Source of the DNA: a gamma proteobacterium endosymbiont of Lamellibrachia anaximandri
GTDB taxonomy: Bacteria > Pseudomonadota > Gammaproteobacteria > Chromatiales > Chromatiaceae
DNA length: 64,000 nucleotides
NCBI GenBank assembly: GCA_016756855.1
Contig: JAESPD010000003.1
Span: 1 to 64,000 of the forward strand
Direction: 5' to 3'
The position numbers and the translations under genes are program-made. The notes beneath the pieces were generated by a model. It was not told where the DNA came from, did not search any database, and was given only the letters and a program-made list of their open reading frames with translations. Shown piece by piece: positions 46,351 through 55,274 of this stretch. Numbering within the stretch: the first letter of the stretch is position 1; each line of letters begins with the position of its first letter.

Positions 46351-48815
46351 CTTTCACCCTGCGATCACTCTGGCGGGAACTCGCATCCGGGGAGCTGCGG
46401 GTGCTGCTGCTCGGGTTGATCATCGGTGTTGGTGCTTTTACCTCGGTGGCGTTGTTTAACGACCGGGTACATCAGGCGATGACCCATCAGGCCGGTGAAC
46501 TGTTGGCTGCAGATCTGCTGGTTCAATCCTCCAGTCCACTGCCCGAAGCCTGGAAACAGTCGGCCCTCGGGATGGGCCTGCAGCTGGCCGAAACCACCAG
46601 CTTTCGCTCCATGACCCTGGCGGGGGAACGGTTGCAGATGGCAGAGGTGAAGGCCGTGAGCCGTGATTATCCGCTACGGGGCCGACTGCTGGTGGCAGAG
46701 ACATCCGGCCACTCGGAACAACGGCGCCAAACCCCGCCGGAGAGTGGTTCTGTCTGGCTGGAGCGCCAGCTGCTCGATCGTCTGGGACTGAAGCCGGGTG
46801 ATGAATTACAGCTGGGAGAGTCCGGGTTTCGCATCAGTGGTCTGATCCTGGAGGAGCCTGACCGGGGCGGGAGTCTGTTCAGCATCGCCCCGCGCCTGAT
46901 GATGAATCCGGTGGATCTGCCGGCCACCGGACTGCTGACTGTCGGCAGCCGGGCAGAATATCGCCTGCTGCTGGCGGGTGAGGCAGACGCCCTCGAGGCA
47001 TTCCGTGGCTGGATCAAACCCTGGCTGCAGGCCGGGCAACGTCTACTTGGGCCTCGGGACAGTCGCCGGGAACTGACCTCCGCTCTGGAGCGGGCTGAAC
47101 GCTTTCTCGGCTTGGCTTCACTGGTCAGTCTGCTGTTGGCTGCTGTGGCGATTGCCGTGGCTGCCAACCGATACGCCCGCCGCCATCTCGACAATACTGC
47201 CTTGCTCCGCTGTCTGGGCGCCAGCCGCCAACTCATCACCCGGATCTTCACCGGCCAGCTTCTGCTGCTCGGTCTGGCAGGCTCTTTGATCGGACTGCTG
47301 TTCGGTTATCTGGTCCAGCATCTGCTTGCGGCACTCTTGGCCGGAATGTTTATTCAGCAGCTGCCTCCTCCCACACTGCAGCCGCTGTTGCTGGGGCTGT
47401 TGATTGGCCTGGTCACCCTCACCGGCTTTGCCCTGCCTCCCCTGCTGGCACTGCGTAACACGCCACCCCTGCGGGTGTTGCGACGGGAGATGCCCATACC
47501 CCGCCTCAGCCGTCTCGCAATCTATGGCCCTGCCCTGGCTGTACTCACAGGATTGCTGGCCTGGCAGGCCGCTGACTGGCAGCTGACCCTGCTGGTCAGC
47601 CTCGGTTTGCTGGCTGTCATGAGTCTGCTCACTCTGGTTGCCTGGCTGATGACCCGAATGCTGCAGCGTGTCTCTCCCTCCGGCGGTCAACCCTGGCGGC
47701 TGGGTCTGGCCAATATTGCCCGTCACCCAGAGGTCAGTGTCCTGCAGCTGGTCGCCGTCGGCCTCGGCATGATGGTGGTTTTGTTGCTGATCCTGATCCG
47801 CACCGACCTGCTCGATGCCTGGCGCGCCACACTGCCCTTTGAAGCCCCTAACCACTTCCTGATCAACGTCCAGGCGGATCAGTTGGCGCCGCTGGAAAAA
47901 TTCTTCCGCCAGCAAAAGCAGCCTGCCCCGGTTATCTATCCGATGGTTCGTGGTCGTCTGCACAGTCTCAACGGTACCCCTGTTGACGCTGAAAGCTACT
48001 CTCAACCCCGTGCCAAACAGTTGATTCAGCGGGAGTTCAATCTCTCCTGGATGGAGCGAATGCCGACCGCCAACAGGCTTGTCTCAGGCTACTGGTGGAG
48101 CAGAACGGATGAGCGTGGTTGGTCGGTGGAGAAGGGTATCGCCCAGGCTCTGGGCATTCAGCTTGGCGACCGCCTCGTCTTCGAGATTGCCGGGCAGACG
48201 GTCAGCGCGCCCGTCACCAGTCTGCGGAAGGTGGCCTGGGACTCTTTTGAGGTGAACTTTTTCGTCATTGCCCCGCCGGGGCAGCTCGATGTCACCCAGG
48301 CGAGTTATATCACGGCCTTTTTCCTGCCTCCCGGCGAGGAGCCGTTTCGGTCACGGCTGATCGAACATTTTCCCAACATTACCGATATCGATGTGGGCGC
48401 GCTGATGCAGCGGGTTCGCTCGATCATCGACCGGGTGATTCTGTCGGTGCAGTTCGTCTCCCTCTTCACCCTGCTGGCAGGGCTGGTAGTGCTGCTGGCC
48501 GCAGTCCAGTCGAGCCTTGATGAGCGCATCCACGAGACGGCCATACTGCGCACCCTGGGGGCGCTGAAAGGGCAGATCCGTGTCGCTATCGTCACAGAGT
48601 TCATGGTACTGGGTGCCATTGCAGGTCTGCTGGCTGCCCTTGGCGCCAGCCTCATCGCCGCACTGCTTGCGGATCAGCTCTTCGGTCTCAGCTATCAGGG
48701 TAACCTCTGGATCTGGCCCGTCAGCCTGCTGAGCGGCATGTTGCTGATGGGAGCCTCCGGGGTATTGGGTGTTCGTTCCGTGTTACAGAAACCGCCGCTG
48801 CAGCAGATCCTGTAG
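46344..48815 (+). CDS. ybbP: ABC transporter permease YbbP-like (FtsX/MacB family)
   Basis: An 823-residue inner-membrane permease. It has an N-terminal helix (about 15-32), a large periplasmic domain, then three FtsX-type helices around 255-380, a further helical block near 400-500, a second periplasmic part and C-terminal helices (about 700-815). ATG 46344 overlaps the last codons of ybbA and is preferred over the open frame that starts at 46293. Family members move or extract lipids or proteins across the periplasm. The stop codon TAG is followed by a GGCGCC-type fragment of a palindromic repeat. Confidence 0.9.
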   Translation: MLAFTLRSLWRELASGELRVLLLGLIIGVGAFTSVALFNDRVHQAMTHQAGELLAADLLVQSSSPLPEAWKQSALGMGLQLAETTSFRSMTLAGERLQMAEVKAVSRDYPLRGRLLVAETSGHSEQRRQTPPESGSVWLERQLLDRLGLKPGDELQLGESGFRISGLILEEPDRGGSLFSIAPRLMMNPVDLPATGLLTVGSRAEYRLLLAGEADALEAFRGWIKPWLQAGQRLLGPRDSRRELTSALERAERFLGLASLVSLLLAAVAIAVAANRYARRHLDNTALLRCLGASRQLITRIFTGQLLLLGLAGSLIGLLFGYLVQHLLAALLAGMFIQQLPPPTLQPLLLGLLIGLVTLTGFALPPLLALRNTPPLRVLRREMPIPRLSRLAIYGPALAVLTGLLAWQAADWQLTLLVSLGLLAVMSLLTLVAWLMTRMLQRVSPSGGQPWRLGLANIARHPEVSVLQLVAVGLGMMVVLLLILIRTDLLDAWRATLPFEAPNHFLINVQADQLAPLEKFFRQQKQPAPVIYPMVRGRLHSLNGTPVDAESYSQPRAKQLIQREFNLSWMERMPTANRLVSGYWWSRTDERGWSVEKGIAQALGIQLGDRLVFEIAGQTVSAPVTSLRKVAWDSFEVNFFVIAPPGQLDVTQASYITAFFLPPGEEPFRSRLIEHFPNITDIDVGALMQRVRSIIDRVILSVQFVSLFTLLAGLVVLLAAVQSSLDERIHETAILRTLGALKGQIRVAIVTEFMVLGAIAGLLAALGASLIAALLADQLFGLSYQGNLWIWPVSLLSGMLLMGASGVLGVRSVLQKPPLQQIL

Positions 48816-48836
48816 AACGGCGCCTTCGTCGCGAAT
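48812..48836. repeat. Half of a GTAG-type palindromic element
   Basis: GTAGAACGGCGCCTTCG continues into CGCGAAT and resembles the left arm of the element at 57199-57265. The GTAG includes the ybbP stop codon. The right arm is missing. Confidence 0.5.
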
Positions 48837-48903
48837 ACGGGGAGGGGGGTAGTATCGGCAATCCTGCTGGAATCCTTGGTTTTCCGCGTGTCACAATAAC
48901 CCC

Positions 48904-49650
48904 ATGACACACTATGCCAAACCCCCCAAATCCCTGCTGCGCAAAGTCGGTCGTGCGATTGCCGATTACGACATGATTCGTGAGGGAGACCGAATCCTCC
49001 TTGGCGTCTCCGGCGGCAAGGACTCCCTCTCCCTGCTGCAGATACTCAGTCACCTGCAGACCTATGCCCCGGTCAAATTCGAGCTGGGCGTCATCACGGT
49101 TGATCCTGAGGTGGAGGGTTTCGATCCCGGCCCGCTGAAAGCCTATTATGAAAACTTGAGCGTATCCTGGATCTATGCAGAGCAGCCGATCATGGAAGAG
49201 GCCAGGACACGACTGGATGGCGACTCATTCTGTGCCTACTGCGCCCGCATGAAGCGGGGCATCATGTACTCCACCTGTCGCCGTGAGGGCTATAATGTAT
49301 TGGCACTGGCTCAACATCTCGATGACCTGGCGGAGAGTCTCATGATGTCGATCTTCCACGGCGGACAGTTACGTACAATGAAGGCGCACTATCAGAACAA
49401 TGATGGTGATATCCGCATCATTCGACCGCTGGTCTATTGCCGGGAGAGTCAGACCGGGGCCTTTGCCAAGGAGGCTGGACTGCCGGTGATACCCGACAGT
49501 TGCCCCGCCTGCTTTACGGCGCCCACCCAACGCGCCTATATGAAGCAGTTGCTGGCGAGAGAGGAGCAGCAGAACAAACATCTGTTCGCCAATATGCTGC
49601 ATGCCATGAAACCTCTGATGGACGAGCGTCCGGAGCAAGCTGACCCATGA
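48904..49650 (+). CDS. TtcA-like PP-loop ATPase (tRNA 2-thiocytidine biosynthesis type)
   Basis: A 248-residue PP-loop protein. The ATP-binding motif GVSGGKDSLSLLQIL is at about 35-49. Two CxxC pairs, FCAYCARMKRG (about 109) and CPACF (about 201), match the sulfur-transfer/Fe-S site of TtcA, which thiolates C32 of tRNA. The protein is shorter than E. coli TtcA (311 residues), so a TtcA-like paralogue is possible. Its end overlaps the CBS gene by 4 bp (ATGA), and this coupling to a CBS protein and an ion transporter is unusual. Confidence 0.85.
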   Translation: MTHYAKPPKSLLRKVGRAIADYDMIREGDRILLGVSGGKDSLSLLQILSHLQTYAPVKFELGVITVDPEVEGFDPGPLKAYYENLSVSWIYAEQPIMEEARTRLDGDSFCAYCARMKRGIMYSTCRREGYNVLALAQHLDDLAESLMMSIFHGGQLRTMKAHYQNNDGDIRIIRPLVYCRESQTGAFAKEAGLPVIPDSCPACFTAPTQRAYMKQLLAREEQQNKHLFANMLHAMKPLMDERPEQADP

Positions 49651-50099
49651 ACCTGGAAGAGATCCTGATCCCGACGGAAGTGGCCCAGGCCGGCATGAGC
49701 TTCGGCGACGCCCTGGCGGAGTGTGTAAAACAGAATGTGCCGGGCATCCCCTTCGTGGATGGAGAAGGGAAGATCGTCGGCCGTTTTTCCCTGCGGCATG
49801 CGTTTCGCCTCACTTGTGTGCCGCGGGACTATATTCAGGGTGCGCACCTGCTGGGTGACGATCTCGACTATATGGATATGGCTGAGGAGAAAGCGGAAAT
49901 GATTCTGCCGCAACCAGTCGAAGGGTATGTGCTGGAGGATGCCATTCAGCTCAATCCCGGCGCGCAGGTAATGAAGGCGCTGGCGATCATGGAGCAGTTC
50001 AATACCGGTTATCTGTTTCTGACAGACGGAGATGAGTACAAGGGGGTAATTACCCGGGTGGGGATTGCCCGTCTGGTGTTGAATCTGGGCTGCTGCTGA
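49647..50099 (+). CDS. CBS-domain protein
   Basis: A 150-residue protein with two CBS-like segments (about 10-60 and 100-150), an isolated Bateman module. The motif VPGIPFVDGEGKIVGRFSLR is the first core, and TGYLFLTDGDEYKGVITRVG is the second. No catalytic domain is present. It is translationally coupled to the TtcA-like gene and starts 3 bp before the transporter gene. A nucleotide-sensing regulatory subunit for the transporter is a reasonable guess. Confidence 0.82.
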   Translation: MNLEEILIPTEVAQAGMSFGDALAECVKQNVPGIPFVDGEGKIVGRFSLRHAFRLTCVPRDYIQGAHLLGDDLDYMDMAEEKAEMILPQPVEGYVLEDAIQLNPGAQVMKALAIMEQFNTGYLFLTDGDEYKGVITRVGIARLVLNLGCC

Positions 50100-50102
50100 A
50101 AT

Positions 50103-51407
50103 ATGGCCGATTTCAGTGACTCCATGCTTGTCTCTGCGCTGATTCTAGTGCTGGCCTACGCGCTGATCTTCTCGGAAAAACTACACCGTACCAGTGCGGC
50201 GATACTCGGGGCGGTGGTGATGATCGGCGTCGGCATGGGCATGGATTTCTATACTCAGGAAGAGGCTATAGCTGCGGTGGACGCCAATACCATCCTGCTG
50301 CTGGCAGCGATGATGATGCTGGTCTCTCTGCTGCGTCCCACCGGCGCCTTCGAATATATGGCCGTCTATATCACCCGCTGGGCGAAGGGCGATGCGCGTC
50401 TGCTGCTGATCTACCTCAGCCTTGCGGTAAGCCTGATCAGTATGGTCCTGGACAATGTCACCACGGTCATCGTATTTGCGCCCCTGACCGTGTTGATCTG
50501 TCGTCTGCTAAGACTCAACCCCATGCCCTATCTGATGGCGGAGGCGATGCTCTCCAATATCGGCGGGGCGGCGACCCTTGTGGGTGACCCGCCCAATCTG
50601 ATGATCGGCAGTGCGGGCAAAATCAGCTTCAACGATTTTCTGTTCCATATGGGGCCGCCGGTGGTGGTGGTCTGGGCCGGGACAGTGCTCTTACTGCTCT
50701 TTCTTTTCCGCAAACAGATGCGCCGTGGCGCTGGAGAGGTTCGGGAGCTGGTCGACACCCATGCCATCAAGGACCTGGCCGGGTTACAGAAAATACTTGT
50801 CTCTCTGGCGCTGGTCGTGGGACTGTTTTTCGTTCACCACCATTTTCACTTTTTTCCCGCCTATGCCGCTTTTGTCGGCTTGGCGCTGGCCTTGGCGCTG
50901 ATGAAGCCTGACATGGATGTGCTGTTCAACGGGGTCAACTGGTCGGTGCTGTTCTTTTTTGCCGGGCTTTTCATGATCGTCGGCGGGGTGGAGGCCTCGG
51001 GACTGCTGAACCTGTTCGGCAACTCACTGGCGGAGATGGCGCGGGAACCGGGCCAGCTGTTGCTGGCGGGCCTGATGCTGATGTGGATTGCTGCTGTTCT
51101 CAGCGCGGTGGTGGATAACATCCCCTTCACTGTCACCATGATTCCCATCATCCTGGGACTGGAGTCCAGCGGGGTCAATATCGCGCCCCTCTGGTGGGCG
51201 TTGGCGTTGGGCGTGGGTCTGGGCGGCAACGGCACCCACATCGGTGCCACGGCGAATATTATCGCGGTGGCGGAGTCCGAGCACTCCAATATTCCCGGCG
51301 CCCGTATCACGCCTGCCGCGTGGATGCGCATCGGCATACCGACCACCTTTTTCAGCCTGATCCTGGCCAGCCTGTTCTATAGCCTCTTCTTCGACATCTT
51401 TAGATGA
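50103..51407 (+). CDS. SLC13/ArsB-NhaD-type ion transporter
   Basis: A 434-residue inner-membrane protein with about 11-12 hydrophobic helices of the ion-transporter superfamily. LDNVTTVIVFAPLT (about 117-130) and SNIGGAATLVGDPPNLMIG (about 151-169) are diagnostic of the ArsB/NhaD/P-protein group. A second related repeat DNIPFTVTMIPIILG and GGNGTHIGATANIIAV is near 340-385. Substrates in this group include arsenite, sodium and dicarboxylates, so the ion is not assigned. It follows the CBS gene by 3 bp. Confidence 0.87.
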   Translation: MADFSDSMLVSALILVLAYALIFSEKLHRTSAAILGAVVMIGVGMGMDFYTQEEAIAAVDANTILLLAAMMMLVSLLRPTGAFEYMAVYITRWAKGDARLLLIYLSLAVSLISMVLDNVTTVIVFAPLTVLICRLLRLNPMPYLMAEAMLSNIGGAATLVGDPPNLMIGSAGKISFNDFLFHMGPPVVVVWAGTVLLLLFLFRKQMRRGAGEVRELVDTHAIKDLAGLQKILVSLALVVGLFFVHHHFHFFPAYAAFVGLALALALMKPDMDVLFNGVNWSVLFFFAGLFMIVGGVEASGLLNLFGNSLAEMAREPGQLLLAGLMLMWIAAVLSAVVDNIPFTVTMIPIILGLESSGVNIAPLWWALALGVGLGGNGTHIGATANIIAVAESEHSNIPGARITPAAWMRIGIPTTFFSLILASLFYSLFFDIFR

Positions 51408-51414
51408 CCATTTG

Positions 51415-51500
51415 GTGGTCGGTTCAAGCGCAGCGGAACCGGCAGCGGTCCTCTGCTTCAACCACTGATTGCCCGATCCGCTGCGCTTGATCGGGCCTAC
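51415..51500. repeat. REP-like palindromic pair
   Basis: GTGGTCGGTTC...GAACCGGC (51415-51443) faces GCCCGATC...GATCGGGCCTAC (51471-51500). It sits just after the transporter stop. The remainder of the 234-bp gap up to the small gene at 51642 shows nothing nameable. Confidence 0.82.
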
Positions 51501-51641
51501 GCCTTGCGCAGTAGCAATATTATTCCTGTTGTCTGAAAAGCCATGCTTTCTGCGTCAGTATTTGGTGCAGCGTTATACTTGACTAAATCGCTTGGTATTT
51601 CTATAAAACCAGTACCATAGTCAACATCTGAGGGAATAACC

Positions 51642-51851
51642 ATGCATATTCGTACGACAACAGATCCCATCACGTTGCACGAAGTCTCTGATCCTGAACA
51701 CCACCCCTGCCTCTATGATGGGGATGGTAAGAATGGACTTGAGATCTACTTCGAAAATGAGGAGAACAAGCGTCTCTATATGGAGATGGAGACTGAGGAC
51801 CACAAGATAGTGCAGGGAAACGATACAGATGATTACGTTGCAGAAGGTTGA
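51642..51851 (+). CDS. Small acidic hypothetical protein
   Basis: A 69-residue protein, acidic (many D/E), with no membrane segment and no recognised family. GAGGGA lies 8 bp before the ATG, so translation is credible. It precedes by 9 bp the two-helix membrane protein gene and probably shares its transcript. It opens with MHIRTTTDPITLHEVSD. Confidence 0.65.
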   Translation: MHIRTTTDPITLHEVSDPEHHPCLYDGDGKNGLEIYFENEENKRLYMEMETEDHKIVQGNDTDDYVAEG

Positions 51852-51860
51852 GGTGGCGCC

Positions 51861-52367
51861 ATGTTGAGACGAATCTATCTGATGTTTCCGCAGCGGCACC
51901 ATGTTGAACAGGCGCTGCCTGATCTGCAGAGGCTGGGCGTCGACAGGCGCCACATGCATACCGTCGCCAGGGAGGGCATTGATATCTCCGGGCTTCCCGA
52001 GGCATCCGTACGCCAGCGTACGGATTTTGGCGCCCGCCTGGAACGAGCCTTATGGAGCCTGAACCTGCTGACCTTTTTTCTGGCCCTGATACTGTTGGTC
52101 GGTAGTCTGCTTGCCGGTTTGGTGGGTTGGGCGCTATTGAATGGTCTGATTATGGCCGCCACCTATCTGGCCGGTAGCTACTTCGTTCGGCATGTGCCGC
52201 ACGCCCATATGGACGAGTGCCGGAGCGCATTGAAGCACGGGGAGATTCTCCTGATGGTCGATGTGCCCCGCTGGCGGGTGACGGAGATCAGTCGTGAGAT
52301 CCGCAGATCACATCCAGAGGCAGAGGTTGGCGCAGTCGGCTGGACGGTGGAAGCGCTGCGGATTTGA
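51861..52367 (+). CDS. Two-helix membrane protein, DUF1269/GS17M-like
   Basis: A 168-residue protein with an N-terminal soluble domain (about 1-65), two adjacent helices (about 68-112) and a C-terminal soluble domain (about 115-168). The halves look like a repeated ferredoxin-like pattern (FPQRHHVEQALPDL; ILLMVDVPRWRVTEISR), as in uncharacterised stress-associated membrane proteins that include DUF1269. The assignment is weak. It follows the small acidic gene by 9 bp. Function unknown. Confidence 0.65.
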   Translation: MLRRIYLMFPQRHHVEQALPDLQRLGVDRRHMHTVAREGIDISGLPEASVRQRTDFGARLERALWSLNLLTFFLALILLVGSLLAGLVGWALLNGLIMAATYLAGSYFVRHVPHAHMDECRSALKHGEILLMVDVPRWRVTEISREIRRSHPEAEVGAVGWTVEALRI

Positions 52368-52381
52368 GGCGCAATCGAAGT

Positions 52382-52416
52382 GTAGGTCGGGTTACGCTAT
52401 CGCTAACCCGACCTAC
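52382..52416. repeat. Compact palindromic element
   Basis: GTAGGTCGGGTTA / TAACCCGACCTAC, 13-bp perfect arms around a 9-nt loop, between the convergent two-helix gene and prlC. It has GTAG/CTAC ends like the other elements and can also serve as a transcript end. Confidence 0.8.
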
Positions 52417-52420
52417 CTGA

Positions 52421-54454
52421 CTAACCGGCGATGCCGTTGTGACGCAGCAGCGCATCGATTTTTGGCTCGCGGCCACGGAAGCCGACAAACAGCTCCATGG
52501 CATCCCGGGAACCGCCCTGTTCAAGGATGCCCGTCAGAAAGGCAGTGCCTGTTTCAGGATTGAAAACGCCCTGCTCCTCGAACAGGGAGAAGGCATCTGC
52601 CGACAGCACCTCCGCCCATTTATAGCTGTAGTAACCTGCTGCGTAACCACCGGCGAAGATGTGGGAGAAGCCGTGGGCAAAGCGGTTCCACTCCGGCGGG
52701 GTCAGCACCGAGACCTGTTTGCGTACCTCGTTGAGGATCTCGTAGATGCGCCCACCCCTCTTCGGGTCGTACTCCCGGTGGATGCGGAAGTCGAAGAGGG
52801 AAAATTCCAACTGGCGCACCATCATCATGGCGGACTGAAAGTTCTTGGCGCTGGTCATGCGCTCAAACAGGACTTCTGGAATCGGCTCGCCGCTCTCATA
52901 GTGGCCGGAGATAAGATCAAGGGCCGCCTTCTCCCAACAGAAGTTCTCCATGAACTGGCTCGGCAGTTCCACTGCATCCCAGGCCACGCCGTTGATGCCT
53001 GCCACTGCCGGGTAGTCGATGCGGGTGAGCAGATGGTGCAGGCCGTGGCCGAATTCGTGGAACAGGGTCTCCACCTCACCGTGGGTGAAGAGCGCCGGTT
53101 TGTCGCCAACCGGTGGCGAAAAGTTGCAGGTGAGATAGGCGGCCGGCAGCTGGTCGACGGTGTCGGTAAAGAAACGGGTGACGCACTCGTCCATCCAGGC
53201 GCCGCCCCGTTTGTGCGGGCGGGCATAGAGGTCGAGGTAGAACTGCCCCCGCTCCTCTCCTCCGGCGTCGCGAATCTCGAAGAAACGGACGTTCGGGTGC
53301 CAGCTGTCGACACCCTGGATCTCCTGAATTCTGATGCCGTAGAGGCGCTCCACAACCGCGAACATACCCGGTATCACCCGCGTCTCAGGGAAGTAGGGTT
53401 TTAGCTCCTCCTGGGAGATGTTGTGGCGGTGTTGGCGTAGCTTTTCGCTATAGTATCCGATGTCCCAGGCTTCGAGTTCCGTCATGCCGTGTTGCTCTGC
53501 GGCAAAGGCGCGGAGTGCTTTCAGCTCATCTAGCGCCTGAGCGTGGGCGCGCTGGGCCAGGTCGGTGAGAAACTGCGTCACCTCGTCGGTGGAGCGGGCC
53601 ATCTTGCGTGCCAGGGAGCGTTCCGCAAAGTTGTCGAAGCCGAGTAGTTGTGCCTGTTCATGGCGCAGCGCGAGGATCTGCTCCATTACCTCGCTATTGT
53701 CCCATCTGCCTGCATGGGGACCCTGATCTGAGGCGCGGGTGGAGAAGGCCTCGTAGACCTCACGGCGCAGTTCCCGGTTGTCGGCGTAGGTCATCACCGG
53801 CAGATAGGAGGGGAACTCCAGGGTCAGCAGCCAACCCTGTTGATCACGCTGTTTTGCGGTCTGTTGGGCCAGGGCAAGGGCGGACTCAGGCATTCCGGCA
53901 AGTGCAGTCTCATCGGTGATCAGCTTGTTCCACTCATTGGTGGCGTCGAGCAGGTTCTCCTCGAATTTGGTGGTGAGGGTCGACAGTGACTGGCTGATCT
54001 CCTTGAAGCGGGTCTTTTTGTCGGCAGAGAGGTCGACGCCGGAGAGATGGAAATCGAGCAGGGCGTCATCCAGTACCTTATGTTGAACGGGGTTCAGCTC
54101 TTTCTGCTGTTCGGCGACAGACTTAAAGGCGGCGAAGAGCTCGGCGTTCTGCCCCATCTCGGTGCCATATTCACTCAGCCTGGGCAGGCAGATGTTGTAG
54201 GCGCTTCGCAGTGCTTCGTTGTTGACTACCGAATTCATGTGGCTGACCGGAGACCAGGCGCGGCTGAGACGATCGTCGAGCCGCTCCATCGGTTCTACCA
54301 GATTGTCCCATGTGAACTCCTGCTCTCCCTTGAGCAGTGCCTCGATCTGTTCCCGGTTATGGGACAACAGATGATCCAGGGCGGGTTCCACATGATCAGG
54401 TTTGATTCGGGAAAAGGCCGGCAGGCCGTCCATCTCCAGCAGGGGGTTGTTCAT
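52421..54454 (-). CDS. prlC: Oligopeptidase A (M3 metallopeptidase)
   Basis: A 677-residue cytoplasmic zinc endopeptidase of the thimet/oligopeptidase A family. It degrades short peptides, including cleaved signal peptides. The zinc motif LFHEFGHGLHHLL (HExxH) lies near residue 470. N-terminal MNNPLLEMDGLPAFSRIKPDHVEPA and C-terminal GFRGREPKIDALLRHNGI agree with E. coli PrlC. The length is normal. No neighbour in the same direction is close, so it is probably monocistronic. Confidence 0.95.
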   Translation of the reverse strand: MNNPLLEMDGLPAFSRIKPDHVEPALDHLLSHNREQIEALLKGEQEFTWDNLVEPMERLDDRLSRAWSPVSHMNSVVNNEALRSAYNICLPRLSEYGTEMGQNAELFAAFKSVAEQQKELNPVQHKVLDDALLDFHLSGVDLSADKKTRFKEISQSLSTLTTKFEENLLDATNEWNKLITDETALAGMPESALALAQQTAKQRDQQGWLLTLEFPSYLPVMTYADNRELRREVYEAFSTRASDQGPHAGRWDNSEVMEQILALRHEQAQLLGFDNFAERSLARKMARSTDEVTQFLTDLAQRAHAQALDELKALRAFAAEQHGMTELEAWDIGYYSEKLRQHRHNISQEELKPYFPETRVIPGMFAVVERLYGIRIQEIQGVDSWHPNVRFFEIRDAGGEERGQFYLDLYARPHKRGGAWMDECVTRFFTDTVDQLPAAYLTCNFSPPVGDKPALFTHGEVETLFHEFGHGLHHLLTRIDYPAVAGINGVAWDAVELPSQFMENFCWEKAALDLISGHYESGEPIPEVLFERMTSAKNFQSAMMMVRQLEFSLFDFRIHREYDPKRGGRIYEILNEVRKQVSVLTPPEWNRFAHGFSHIFAGGYAAGYYSYKWAEVLSADAFSLFEEQGVFNPETGTAFLTGILEQGGSRDAMELFVGFRGREPKIDALLRHNGIAG

Positions 54455-54514
54455 CTGTGATAACTCCGGAATTGAGAAAACGATTGATAGCGGGGAGATG
54501 GGGGTGACCCAGTG

Positions 54515-54544
54515 AAAACCAACCCCGGATAAATCGGGGGGGTT
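54515..54544 (-). terminator. Weak terminator-like hairpin after the CNP1-family gene
   Basis: AACCCC / GGGGTT arms around an AT-rich loop. On the minus strand it is followed by GGTTTT. It lies about 40 bp past the stop of the minus-strand gene at 54583. Confidence 0.35.
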
Positions 54545-54582
54545 GCAGGCATGATCAAACCCAGTGAATCAGGCAAAAGCGT

Positions 54583-55137
54583 CTAATCGTTGAAAAATGG
54601 TGTCTGTTCCACCCGTGTGGGTTGTTTCATATAGTGGATGATATTGTTTGGCTCAAAGGGAACGCCCTTGTTCAGGTCGCAGAGATAACGATTGTAGAGC
54701 GTGTGCCGGTAGTTATCCGATCCGCTGACGACAATTTTTTTCCAGGCCGGTTTTTTCAGCGCCTTCAGGCCCTTGTGGCTGCCGTATGCGTAGACCTTGT
54801 ATTCGCGGGCGCCGCAGCGGAATCCCTCGTAAGAGGTGTTGAGAGCGCCACGGTTTGAGCGGATGGCGAGCAGCACGCGGATGGCATTGTCCTCTCCGGG
54901 CTGCATGGTACTGTGGTCGATAAAAAATCGGAAACGGTCGCTGCTGTCAGTGACCTGGAATTCAGTCAGTTGATCCTCGTTCAGATCTTTCGGCAGAGTG
55001 ACCTTACCCTCCTCCCAGACATACTCTTCGGCCTGCAGGTTGGGCCTGTCGGTGGGTTGATCGATAAATGGACGATCCTTCGCATTCAACAACAGGGGAA
55101 GAGCGAGCAGCAGTAGTGGGAGGTATCGGTAACGCAT
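54583..55137 (-). CDS. CNP1-like family exported protein
   Basis: A 184-residue protein with a signal peptide of about 20 residues (MRYRYLPLLLLALPLLLNA). The body includes WEEGKVTLPKDLNEDQLTEF, then FRCGAREYKVYAYGS and GVPFEPNNIIHY, similar to the uncharacterised CNP1 family of proteobacteria. ATG 55137 with AGGA upstream is chosen over an ORF start at 55173. Probably periplasmic. Function unknown; no family enzyme motif is visible. Confidence 0.75.
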   Translation of the reverse strand: MRYRYLPLLLLALPLLLNAKDRPFIDQPTDRPNLQAEEYVWEEGKVTLPKDLNEDQLTEFQVTDSSDRFRFFIDHSTMQPGEDNAIRVLLAIRSNRGALNTSYEGFRCGAREYKVYAYGSHKGLKALKKPAWKKIVVSGSDNYRHTLYNRYLCDLNKGVPFEPNNIIHYMKQPTRVEQTPFFND

Positions 55138-55274
55138 GGTTTTCCTGGAGTTCAGTGTCACGGGTTCGACCACAGGTCTGGCGCTTGGTTCGGATCCGAT
55201 GACCCTGGAAAGACGACGTGGGATTCAGATCAGTACAATCCTGGATCAAGGGGATATTACCACGCCAGGGTAAA

